64,000 bases of DNA from Cyanobacteria bacterium FACHB-63 (GTDB taxonomy: Bacteria; Cyanobacteriota; Cyanobacteriia; Leptolyngbyales; Leptolyngbyaceae), in the NCBI GenBank assembly GCA_014695255.1, contig JACJNX010000075.1, forward strand, positions 62,001 to 126,000, read 5' to 3'. This document shows, in pieces, positions 52,805-60,482 of this stretch (position 1 is the first letter of the stretch; every line of letters starts with the position of its first letter). The notes below the pieces were generated by a model. It made no database searches, was not told the DNA's origin, and worked only from the letters and a program-made list of their open reading frames with translations. A program made the translations under genes and the position numbers.

Positions 52805-54943
52805 ATGTTAATCAACTACAATACTTTCTCAGGCGCGACCGGACTCGCCCTAAATGGCAATGCGTCTTTAAGTGGTGGAGCTTTACAATTAACCCCGGAT
52901 GCCTCGCTGCAACGCGGTAGCGCTTTTTGGAATAAGCCTTTATCACTGAGTGCAAATTCATCGTTCTCTACAAATTTCCAACTTCAAATTACGGGTAGCC
53001 GAGGCACAAATGGTGCAGACGGAATGACCTTTATACTGCAAAATAGCAGCCAAGGCATCGCCGCTCTCGGCGGGGTGGGCGGACAACTCGGTTACGGAAC
53101 GATCGACAAAAGCCTAGCGATTAAATTTGATACTTGGGCAAACACAGGCGAAACGAGCCGTAACTATGTTGGGGTCGTTCTGAACGGGGCTTCGGTTGGC
53201 GGAGTGGTGGGAGCCGAAGCACCCATCGACCTCAATAGCAGCAAAGCTGTAAATGTTTGGATTGATTACGATGGGCAGACTGATAAGCTTGCCGTTTTTA
53301 TTGCAGGCGACACAGCAACCAGTAAGCCCACCAATCCGCTTTTTACCTACACAGTCGATCTGCTTAATCTGCTTGGTACTCAAACTTATGCAGGCTTCAG
53401 TGCAGGCACTGGAGGCGCGGCCAACGCACATCGCATTAATCGGTGGCAGCTAGATACTTCGCTTCCTACCGTACCCAACCCCACCCCTGGAACTTCGGGT
53501 TCGTTTAACTATAACGATTTCTCTACGCTCACTGGAATCAAAACAAACGGGAGTACCTTTCAATCCGGGAACGTCCTGCGATTAACCTCCGACCAACAGC
53601 TTCAAGCGGGAACTGCGTTTACAACAACCCCGATCGATATCTACGGTAATACTTCATTTAGTACAAACTTTAGGTTCCGATTCTCAGGCGCTCTCGGAAC
53701 TAATGGTGGCGATGGCATTACTTTCATGCTACAAAACAATAATGCAGGAGCGAATGCGATCGGCGTGGTAGGGGGTGGATTAGGCTATAACGGCATCACT
53801 GATAGCTTAGCAATCAAGTTTGATACTTGGAAAGGATCAGGAGAGCTGAGCAACAATTATGTTGCGGTATTGACTAACGGCGATGGAACTAAACCGTATG
53901 ACTGGACGGATCAAAACTACGTGACGTACCGCGCTCAAGCGCAAGCACCCTTCGATCTCAATGGGAGCGGTACCATCTTGAACGCTTGGGTTGACTACAA
54001 CGGAACTACGGACAATCTACAGGTCTATCTCTCAAATACCTCGACGAAGCCAACGACAGCCTTAATTAGTACGAAGATACAACTCTCAAATGTTGTAGGA
54101 TCACAAGCATTTGTCGGATTTAGCGGAGCAACGGGTGGAACTACCAGCATTCAAGATGTGTTGAACTGGAGTTTTTCGTCTTCGACTCCTGCTCCTCCTG
54201 CTCCTCAGCCTGGAGTCGCTCGAATTCTGGCGCTTGGAGACTCGATTACACTAGGCGTTACGGCGCGAACAGATGACAAAAATCGAACCGCGATTCCAGG
54301 TGGCTACCGTCGAGTGCTGTGGAATAAATTCGTCGATGCTGGGATTGCTGTCAATTTTGTCGGCAGTGAAACCGATGGAACTTCTACAAATCCAGCATAT
54401 CAATGGAAAAACGGAGGGGATAAAAACGATCAAGGCATGTCAGGCTGGAGAATCGAAAAACTCATTGCCAATGTGGAGAACTATCTCAAGCGAGAGAAGC
54501 CAGACATCATCACGCTGATCATCGGAACGAACAATCTCTTTACAGATACTTCGGGAGCGCAAATGCTCAGCAGGCTTAATACTCTGATTAATAAGATCAC
54601 CGCATTCTCACCGAATACGAAGCTGCTAGTGGGTTCGATCCCACCGGCTTATTCTGATATCGATCGATTCGCGACTCCTGAACGAAGTCAACAACAGATG
54701 CAAATGATCAGAGATTACAATAACGGCATACCCGGACTGGTCAACAATAATCGTGCAGCGGGTAAGAATGTCTACTTTGTCGATATGCGATCGCTAACGC
54801 TGTCTGATCTTGCGCCGCGCAACGATGATAATGGACTGCATCCTTCGATGGCGGGATACGACAAGATTGGTACGCTTTGGTACAATGCGCTGCTCGATCC
54901 GGGTGTCGTTGGAGTCGCTGGAAACACGCTCAAAACCGCGTAG
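52805..54943 (+). CDS. Double L-type lectin domain fused to SGNH/GDSL hydrolase
   Basis: A 712-residue protein with three modules. Two lectin-like beta-sandwiches of about 220 residues (1-220 and 237-465) both show the legume-lectin pattern GTNGADGMTFILQN or GTNGGDGITFMLQN, then SLAIKFDTW, and an AVNVWIDYDG or LNAWVDYNG strand; Asp and Asn of these motifs bind Ca and sugar in L-type lectins. A Pro-rich linker (about 466-475) leads to an SGNH hydrolase: ILALGDSITLG (block I Ser), TLIIGTNNLF (block III Asn) and NGLHPSMAGYD (block V Asp/His). No signal peptide is visible, so secretion by a non-Sec route is likely if it is extracellular. Predicted to bind and deacetylate a glycan. Confidence 0.87.
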   Translation: MLINYNTFSGATGLALNGNASLSGGALQLTPDASLQRGSAFWNKPLSLSANSSFSTNFQLQITGSRGTNGADGMTFILQNSSQGIAALGGVGGQLGYGTIDKSLAIKFDTWANTGETSRNYVGVVLNGASVGGVVGAEAPIDLNSSKAVNVWIDYDGQTDKLAVFIAGDTATSKPTNPLFTYTVDLLNLLGTQTYAGFSAGTGGAANAHRINRWQLDTSLPTVPNPTPGTSGSFNYNDFSTLTGIKTNGSTFQSGNVLRLTSDQQLQAGTAFTTTPIDIYGNTSFSTNFRFRFSGALGTNGGDGITFMLQNNNAGANAIGVVGGGLGYNGITDSLAIKFDTWKGSGELSNNYVAVLTNGDGTKPYDWTDQNYVTYRAQAQAPFDLNGSGTILNAWVDYNGTTDNLQVYLSNTSTKPTTALISTKIQLSNVVGSQAFVGFSGATGGTTSIQDVLNWSFSSSTPAPPAPQPGVARILALGDSITLGVTARTDDKNRTAIPGGYRRVLWNKFVDAGIAVNFVGSETDGTSTNPAYQWKNGGDKNDQGMSGWRIEKLIANVENYLKREKPDIITLIIGTNNLFTDTSGAQMLSRLNTLINKITAFSPNTKLLVGSIPPAYSDIDRFATPERSQQQMQMIRDYNNGIPGLVNNNRAAGKNVYFVDMRSLTLSDLAPRNDDNGLHPSMAGYDKIGTLWYNALLDPGVVGVAGNTLKTA

Positions 54944-54964
54944 CTCTTCGCCTGATTCGATTGA

Positions 54965-54996
54965 CCCTCCAGAGATAAACAATATCTGGAGGGTTT
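54965..54996 (+). terminator. Intrinsic terminator after the lectin-hydrolase gene
   Basis: A perfect GC-rich 9-bp stem (CCCTCCAGA at 54965-54973, TCTGGAGGG at 54985-54993) with an 11-base loop, followed by TTT. It starts 21 bases after the stop codon at 54943. The T-run is short but the stem is strong. Confidence 0.65.
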
Positions 54997-55092
54997 GCGC
55001 GTGGCTAGAAAACCTCAGATTGATCTGATCCTGCCCGAATACCTTGACTCAAGGGATCGATTCAACGGCTCTTTTTATTTTTACTCGACACA

Positions 55093-56049
55093 ATGAAGAT
55101 ACCCCCGCTTAATTCGAGAGTCGAGACAGCGCAGCACACCTCTAACAGTTTTGTTCCTTATGTAATGGCACTGCGCCCGCATCAGTGGACAAAAAATCTC
55201 GTCGTGTTCGCGGCTCCGCTGTTTGCTTTCTCAATCCGATTCGAGACTGCTCTCGCTAGCTTGCTCGCGTTCGCGCTCTTTTGTGGTGTGTCGAGTAGCT
55301 TCTACTTGATTAATGACATCGCCGATGTGAAAGACGATCGCGCTCATCCCGTGAAGTGCAAACGCCCGATCGCATCGGGACTCGTTAAGATTCCGGTCGC
55401 GATCATCATGGCAGTCACGTTGCTCGGTAGTGCTTTGTTTTTTGGATTTTTGCACTCAACCGAGTTGGGTTTGACGATCGTTAGCTATGCTGCTTTGCAG
55501 CTAGCGTACAATCTTCGACTCAAGCGCATGGTGATCCTCGATGTGATTGCGATCGCGCTGGGGTTTGTGTTGCGTGCTTATGCAGGCGCAAACTCAACCC
55601 AGATCAGGTTATCGGTTTGGTTTGTGCTGTGTACAGCGATGCTCGCGTTGTTTTTAGGGATTGAGAAGCGTAAGGCAGAGTTGCGACTGTTACAGCGTAA
55701 AGGTGGAAAAACGCGATCGGTGTTACGCAAGTATTCGATATCGCTATTGACTCGAATGGAAAGTACAGTCGTGACCAGCACGGTTCTGACTTATGCCTTG
55801 TGGAGTGCAGGACCAACCTTAAGCGGGGCTTCAACCCCTTGGATGATCATAACTTTACCGTTTGTGCTGTATGGGGTATTTCGGTATCAACTCTTAAGCG
55901 AAGTGAACGATGACAATCCCGATCAGGTCAAAACTGAGCGACCCGATGAAGTCTTGCTGACTGATCTGCCAATTTTGCTCACCGTACTGGTTTGGGTTGC
56001 AACTATCTTTGTGATTTTACTGCTCAAACACAATGGACTGATTCAATGA
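55093..56049 (+). CDS. UbiA-family prenyltransferase, DPPR-synthase-like
   Basis: A 318-residue integral membrane protein with about eight hydrophobic helices. The first Asp-rich motif is INDIADVKDDRAHPVK (about residues 72-87) and the second lies in LVWDxxx-like MVILDVIAIALG with R and D nearby; LRPHQWTKNLVVFAAPLF at about 27-44 is typical of decaprenyl-phosphate phosphoribosyltransferase (UbiA of mycobacteria). In that pathway the enzyme joins phosphoribosyl pyrophosphate to a polyprenyl phosphate. Neighbours are a HAD phosphatase 26 bases downstream and an SMR-like protein, which would complete the route to polyprenyl-phospho-ribose. Other UbiA substrates (quinones, chlorophyll, haem) are less likely by motif and context. 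Confidence 0.85.
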   Translation: MKIPPLNSRVETAQHTSNSFVPYVMALRPHQWTKNLVVFAAPLFAFSIRFETALASLLAFALFCGVSSSFYLINDIADVKDDRAHPVKCKRPIASGLVKIPVAIIMAVTLLGSALFFGFLHSTELGLTIVSYAALQLAYNLRLKRMVILDVIAIALGFVLRAYAGANSTQIRLSVWFVLCTAMLALFLGIEKRKAELRLLQRKGGKTRSVLRKYSISLLTRMESTVVTSTVLTYALWSAGPTLSGASTPWMIITLPFVLYGVFRYQLLSEVNDDNPDQVKTERPDEVLLTDLPILLTVLVWVATIFVILLLKHNGLIQ

Positions 56050-56075
56050 GCGCGATCGTCAAGAGTTGAAAATCG

Positions 56076-56663
56076 ATGGCAAAACTTAGATTCTGGTTGG
56101 GAGTCATCGCGTGGAAGTTGTTTCATCGCGCCCGATTCTCTAAAAGTCTACTCTCGCTGCCTCACGTTGATGTTTTGGCAGACATCAACTTAAACCTGCT
56201 GCACTGCTATGGAATTCGAGGAGTGATTTTGGATTTAGACAACACAGTCGTGTCAGAAGACGATCGCTATCTTTCGCCAGGGGCAGAAGCTTGGATTGAG
56301 ACTGCAAAACATTCGGCGTTTAAGCTTGTGATCTTGACTAACGGGCATCGCCAAGCTCGGATTCGGTTTTGGTCAAATCGATTGGGAGTTTCAGCGATTC
56401 ATCCAGCCCGAAAGCCTTTTCCGAAAGCTTTTCGTCAAGCCTTGAAGCGGATGGAACTCAAACCGCATCAAGTCGTGGTAATCGGCGATAGTTTTCATAC
56501 CGATAAACTAGGGGCGTGGCTGATCGGATGTTCGATGATTCAAGTGTCCTCGTTGCCGCATCCGAAGCGATCGTGGGAGCGCATGATCGGGCGATTTGTG
56601 CATCGAGCTTATCCGCACGATCGCGCACTTTGGACAGTGAACGATGTTGATATCTCATGCTGA
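56076..56663 (+). CDS. HAD-IIIA (YqeG-type) phosphatase
   Basis: A 195-residue soluble HAD phosphatase. Motif I is GVILDLDNTVVSE (nucleophile Asp at about 52), motif II is VILTNGHRQ, the Lys region is ARKPFPKAFRQAL and motif III/IV is VVVIGDSFHTDKLGA. The type is YqeG, whose plastid members dephosphorylate phosphatidylglycerophosphate. In this operon, between a UbiA-type prenyltransferase and an SMR-like protein, dephosphorylation of polyprenyl-phosphoribose-5-phosphate is an attractive alternative. The tail RSWERMIGRFVHRAYPHDR is basic and could sit at the membrane. The ATG at 56076 is used, 26 bases after the UbiA stop. Confidence 0.82.
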   Translation: MAKLRFWLGVIAWKLFHRARFSKSLLSLPHVDVLADINLNLLHCYGIRGVILDLDNTVVSEDDRYLSPGAEAWIETAKHSAFKLVILTNGHRQARIRFWSNRLGVSAIHPARKPFPKAFRQALKRMELKPHQVVVIGDSFHTDKLGAWLIGCSMIQVSSLPHPKRSWERMIGRFVHRAYPHDRALWTVNDVDISC

Positions 56664-56683
56664 TTTACACGGAATAAATTCAC

Positions 56684-57013
56684 TTGCTATATTTTGCTTT
56701 GATTCTACTGACGGTTGCCCTCAATACTGCTGCCCAACTTCTTCTAAAGCTTGGCTCTGGTCAGACCTTGCTTAATCCTTATCTTTTAGGAGGAGTAGCT
56801 TGCTATGGCTTGAGTACGGTTTGCTATGTGGGCATTCTCGGAAAATTGAATGTTTCATTTGCCTATCCGCTCTTGATTGGATTGAGTGTGATTGCAACGA
56901 CGATCGCCGGAGCTACTTATCTTCATGAAAAGGTTCCGTTTCTGAGCCTGCTCGGAATTGGACTGATGTTAAGTGGTATCGGCGCAATCGCGTTTGGCAA
57001 AGCCCTGAGTTAA
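56684..57013 (+). CDS. SMR/EamA-type small membrane transporter (ArnE/ArnF-like)
   Basis: A 109-residue protein with four hydrophobic helices, the layout of small multidrug-resistance proteins and of the ArnE/ArnF undecaprenyl-phosphoaminoarabinose flippase halves. It starts LYFALILLTVALNTAAQLLL in which the conserved Glu of drug exporters is replaced by Asn, and ends GLMLSGIGAIAFGKALS, which argues for a lipid-sugar role rather than drug efflux. The start appears to be TTG at 56684; no better in-frame start exists. It lies 20 bases after the HAD phosphatase stop. The inferred role is flipping polyprenyl-phosphate sugar to the periplasmic side. Confidence 0.78.
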   Translation: MLYFALILLTVALNTAAQLLLKLGSGQTLLNPYLLGGVACYGLSTVCYVGILGKLNVSFAYPLLIGLSVIATTIAGATYLHEKVPFLSLLGIGLMLSGIGAIAFGKALS

Positions 57014-57038
57014 CCCTCACTTATCGAACAACTTGACT

Positions 57039-57854
57039 ATGAAGTGTGTTTCAGAACTCTACGATCGCTATCCTGAGAGCGATATCTATGTGATTGGTAC
57101 AGGAGCGAGTCTGCGAGTCTTTCCGCTCTCGCTATTAGAAAACAAAATCACAATCGGTCTCAACCAAGCTTGGAAAACCGTTCCGGTTCGCTATAGCATC
57201 ACGATCCACCCCGATCTGAGTGTGCCGGAGTTTCTGCCAGATCAACCCCCCCATCCAGAGATCACTTGGATTACCAAGTACGAAAAAACGAAGAGCCTCG
57301 TTACACCTGAGCAGCTTCGATATGCCGAAGAACACTTCTACTTCTTTGAAATGCTTGGGCGGGTGAACACTCAGCCTCCGAACAAACCCCCAGATACAGG
57401 ACGAGTTCTAGACTGGGTGCGCCGACCGACCGACGACAAACTCTATCTCTGGACTTCGATCGCACAAGCAGGCGTGAATTTAGCGGCGAATTTGGGAGCT
57501 AGAAACATCTTTCTGATTGGCTGTGATAACTGTGCGCTGCTCGGCAACAATCATGCCCATCAGCAACACACGCGCTGGCGAGATGCCTCAGCCGATAGTC
57601 GCTATCAAGAATACTATGAAGGACTCGCAGAGATGCGTCCAGTGTTGCGAGAGCGGGGAGTCAATTTAGTCAGTCTCACACCGTTTATGAGTTTAGAAGC
57701 ACCGGAGCAGGACTTTGAGCGACTCTGTAAAGAACTCGATCAGCCGACGCTGATCGAAAGTGCTGGCGATATTTCTCCCAAATTGGACTACAAGCGGTTC
57801 TATGTAAAGCGATTCAAGCAGATTGCTAGAAAAATGCTTTCAGGTACATCTTGA
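57039..57854 (+). CDS. MptE/DUF115- or GT42-like glycan-associated protein
   Basis: A 271-residue soluble protein. The N-terminus has DIYVIGTGASLRVFPLSLL and KITIGLNQAWKTV, a pattern shared by DUF115/MptE-like proteins and by GT42 sialyltransferases, which both use a Gly-rich loop to bind a nucleotide and a following Asn (GLNxxW). Further along, LYLWTSIAQAGVNLAANLGA and IFLIGCDNCALLGNNHAH are conserved-looking positions; the His cluster NNHAHQQHTRW could be the catalytic region. Enzymes of this group transfer nonulosonates or act near flagellin/glycan genes. The start is ATG 57039 over TTG 57033. Assignment to an exact activity is not possible. Confidence 0.65.
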   Translation: MKCVSELYDRYPESDIYVIGTGASLRVFPLSLLENKITIGLNQAWKTVPVRYSITIHPDLSVPEFLPDQPPHPEITWITKYEKTKSLVTPEQLRYAEEHFYFFEMLGRVNTQPPNKPPDTGRVLDWVRRPTDDKLYLWTSIAQAGVNLAANLGARNIFLIGCDNCALLGNNHAHQQHTRWRDASADSRYQEYYEGLAEMRPVLRERGVNLVSLTPFMSLEAPEQDFERLCKELDQPTLIESAGDISPKLDYKRFYVKRFKQIARKMLSGTS

Positions 57855-57889
57855 CCAGCAGGAAGCTTACCGAATATGAGGTCTTGAAG

Positions 57890-59137
57890 ATGCCTTTTCT
57901 GGCTAAATTTCAACCAAGTCGGGCTGTTCGACTGGATATCATCATTGGAGCTATGCTTGCCGTTTTAATCGGAGTCGGAATTTATCAAGGGCAACTTCTG
58001 CTCGATCCTTCGCTGTTTAAATATCAAGGGCAAGACGTTTGGTTTGATGCCGATGTTCCAAATATTTTTCAACTCATGACCGAACGGCAAAATGCCCGCG
58101 CTCAAAGCCGGACAGAGCGACATCCTTTGCTGTCTTTGGTTCTATTTTTAGCAACATTTACGACTAAAGCTGGGCTACGAACTTCTTCACTGACCGCAAT
58201 GCAACTGGTTAATTCAACGATCGCAGCGCTCTGGGTCGGAACACTATATACCCTGCTGCGGATGATTGCCTGTGTTCGATTAGACTCGATTCTATTTAGT
58301 TTGTTAGGTTCCGTGAGTGCTGCAGCAGTCTTTGGATTAGTCATTCCAGAGAGCTTTCCTTTAGGGTCACTGACCATCATCGCAGCATTAATGCTTGTAA
58401 TGCTGGAACAGTATCAGCCAGTCTCTTCTATCGGATATGTCATAGTTAGCGCGATGACCTTGAGTATCACGATCACAAACTGGATGTTCGGGCTTTTTAG
58501 CACGATCGTATTCCACTCCTGGAAACAAGCTTTGCAAATCACGATCAATGCCTTCTTGCTCGTCCAAGTTCTATGGTTTGCTCAGAAGAAGATTTTTCCA
58601 GGGGCGCGTTTCTTTTTAGATCAGTCGGGTGCTAAGGAAGACGCTGCATTTCCCAGCATTTTCTCCGCTTTCTCAACGCTTCGGTCTTTCTTCGCGCATA
58701 CCTTGGTGATGCCTTCGATCCAGAGCATTGATAGGCTCGAATTGCCTTATCCAGTCATGTCCATTCAGACTTCAGTTGCAGGTTCAGGAAGCGCTGTTGG
58801 CGGTATTGCGCTGGTTTTATGGTTGATCGTTTTGGGGCTTGGCATTTATACACTGTTCACTTTAAAGACCCATTTCAAACTTCGATTGATCCTAGGCATA
58901 ACCTTAATTGCTCAGTTGATACTGCACTTGGCGTTTGGCGCTGAAACCTTTCTATACTCACTCCATTTTGTGCCTTTGTTGATTGTCTGTGCTGCATTAA
59001 CAACATTAACGCGGCTGCGCTTGCTATCCCTGACCCTAACTGGAATTCTGGTGCTAACACTGATGATCAACAATGGTACGCAGTTTAATCGAGCGATCGC
59101 CTTTCTAAAGTCTCCTGATATCTTTCTCACTCGATGA
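57890..59137 (+). CDS. GT-C-like membrane protein, first of a tandem pair
   Basis: A 415-residue protein with about ten hydrophobic segments. The first large loop carries QDVWFDADVPNIFQLM (about 50-65), with an Asp pair in the place of GT-C catalytic motifs, and ERHPLLSLV. Later positions shared with the next gene are TIAALWVGTLYTLLR, the SITITNWMFG segment and FGAETFLYSLH. The start ATG at 57890 has GAGG eight bases upstream; a TTG at 57851 overlaps the preceding stop. It is probably a glycosyltransferase using polyprenyl-phosphate sugars in the periplasm, although no named family was matched with certainty. Confidence 0.78.
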   Translation: MPFLAKFQPSRAVRLDIIIGAMLAVLIGVGIYQGQLLLDPSLFKYQGQDVWFDADVPNIFQLMTERQNARAQSRTERHPLLSLVLFLATFTTKAGLRTSSLTAMQLVNSTIAALWVGTLYTLLRMIACVRLDSILFSLLGSVSAAAVFGLVIPESFPLGSLTIIAALMLVMLEQYQPVSSIGYVIVSAMTLSITITNWMFGLFSTIVFHSWKQALQITINAFLLVQVLWFAQKKIFPGARFFLDQSGAKEDAAFPSIFSAFSTLRSFFAHTLVMPSIQSIDRLELPYPVMSIQTSVAGSGSAVGGIALVLWLIVLGLGIYTLFTLKTHFKLRLILGITLIAQLILHLAFGAETFLYSLHFVPLLIVCAALTTLTRLRLLSLTLTGILVLTLMINNGTQFNRAIAFLKSPDIFLTR

Positions 59138-59144
59138 ATTTTCC

Positions 59145-60482
59145 ATGAAAGTTAGAGCTATGCGGGCAATTTCACCCATTTCAGTTACGACCTATCGTTT
59201 GGATCTAATCATCATCACGCTTTTAGCGGTAATGACTAGCATCATTACCTACACAAGCGGTCAAATGATTGATCCGGTTCTGTTTCAGCCTTTCACAGAA
59301 GATGTCTGGTTTGGATCAGACATTGAGCGAGTGGTCTCAAATATGAGTCGTCGCGGCGCACCGAACTACCGAGCGAAAGTCCACCCATTGTTTACATTGA
59401 TTACTTTTCCGATCGTTAAAGGAGTTCGGCTGATTACAAGAGTGCCTCCGGACACAGCGGTCAATCTGCTGGTGGCAGGAACGACGGCGCTTTGGGTTGG
59501 GTTATTGTATACAACGCTTCGACTGATGGGATGTCGCCGCTTTGATGCGACTGTCTTTAGTGTGCTAGCGCTGTCGAGTGCCGCATTGATTTTTTGGACG
59601 ACGGTTCCAGAGACTTATTTATTCGGATCGCTGAGTTTGCTGGTGTGTTTATTTCTAGTGGCGCTGGCTCAGATCAAAGCGCTGCCGGTATGGAGCTATA
59701 TTTTGATGAGCATTTTCTCGCTCAGCATCACCACGACAAATTGGATGGTTGGAATTGCTGCAACGGTGGTGAATTACTCGCGTAAACGAGCAATCTTCAT
59801 TACGGGAACGGCGCTCGCGATCACGCTGCTGCTGTGGGGCGTACAGAGTCGGATTTTCCGCAGCACGTCTTTTATTGCAGACCTTGGGGAAGAGGCAAAC
59901 TATATCTTTCCAAAGGCATCAGGCGGTCCGATTCGGGTACTTTTGGGCTTTTTCTTTCATCCGATGGTCGTGCCAGCGCTTCAGGTGATTCCCAGCAATC
60001 GACAACAACCTGAATGGCCGCTGCTGAGTGTTCAGCACTCACTTCCGGGTTCGGGAAGTTTAGCAGGAGCAATTGCGGTAGGACTTTGGGCAATTTTGCT
60101 AGGACTCGGCGCGATCGCGTGTTGGACAGAGAAGAAGAACCTGAAATTGCGGCTTGTGGTGGGGGTTGGATTGCTCGGTCAGCTCGTGTTGCATCTAGTT
60201 TACGGCGAAGAAACCTTTCTCTATGCGATTCATCTGATTCCGTTTTTGCTGATTGCTTGTGCGGTGGCAACCTTAACGCGCTGGCGATCGCTGGCGATCG
60301 GGCTAGCGATGCTGCTGATTGTGTTTGCCGGATGGCACAATCATGATCAGTTCTTTCAAGCGACTGAATTTCTGAAAAATCGCGGTCCTTTACGTCAGCA
60401 ATCGCCGGTAGTGCGATCAAGCCTTCCCGCTCCATCTCTGTGGGGTGGGGTCAGTTCTCAGCATCCTGATATTCACTCATGA
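59145..60482 (+). CDS. GT-C-like membrane protein, second of a tandem pair
   Basis: A 445-residue paralogue of the previous gene, starting seven bases after its stop. Shared positions include TEDVWFGSDIERVV, VHPLFTLI, TALWVGLLYTTLRLMGC, the PE-containing TVPETYLFGSLSLL, SITTTNWMVG and YGEETFLYAIHLIPF. About ten hydrophobic segments. The C-terminal 35 residues (NRGPLRQQSPVVRSSLPAP) form a polar tail absent from the first copy. The stop overlaps the next start (ATGA). Tandem duplication followed by divergence suggests that the two add different residues or use different acceptors. Enzyme activity is inferred from topology and the early DxD-like loop only. Confidence 0.78.
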   Translation: MKVRAMRAISPISVTTYRLDLIIITLLAVMTSIITYTSGQMIDPVLFQPFTEDVWFGSDIERVVSNMSRRGAPNYRAKVHPLFTLITFPIVKGVRLITRVPPDTAVNLLVAGTTALWVGLLYTTLRLMGCRRFDATVFSVLALSSAALIFWTTVPETYLFGSLSLLVCLFLVALAQIKALPVWSYILMSIFSLSITTTNWMVGIAATVVNYSRKRAIFITGTALAITLLLWGVQSRIFRSTSFIADLGEEANYIFPKASGGPIRVLLGFFFHPMVVPALQVIPSNRQQPEWPLLSVQHSLPGSGSLAGAIAVGLWAILLGLGAIACWTEKKNLKLRLVVGVGLLGQLVLHLVYGEETFLYAIHLIPFLLIACAVATLTRWRSLAIGLAMLLIVFAGWHNHDQFFQATEFLKNRGPLRQQSPVVRSSLPAPSLWGGVSSQHPDIHS

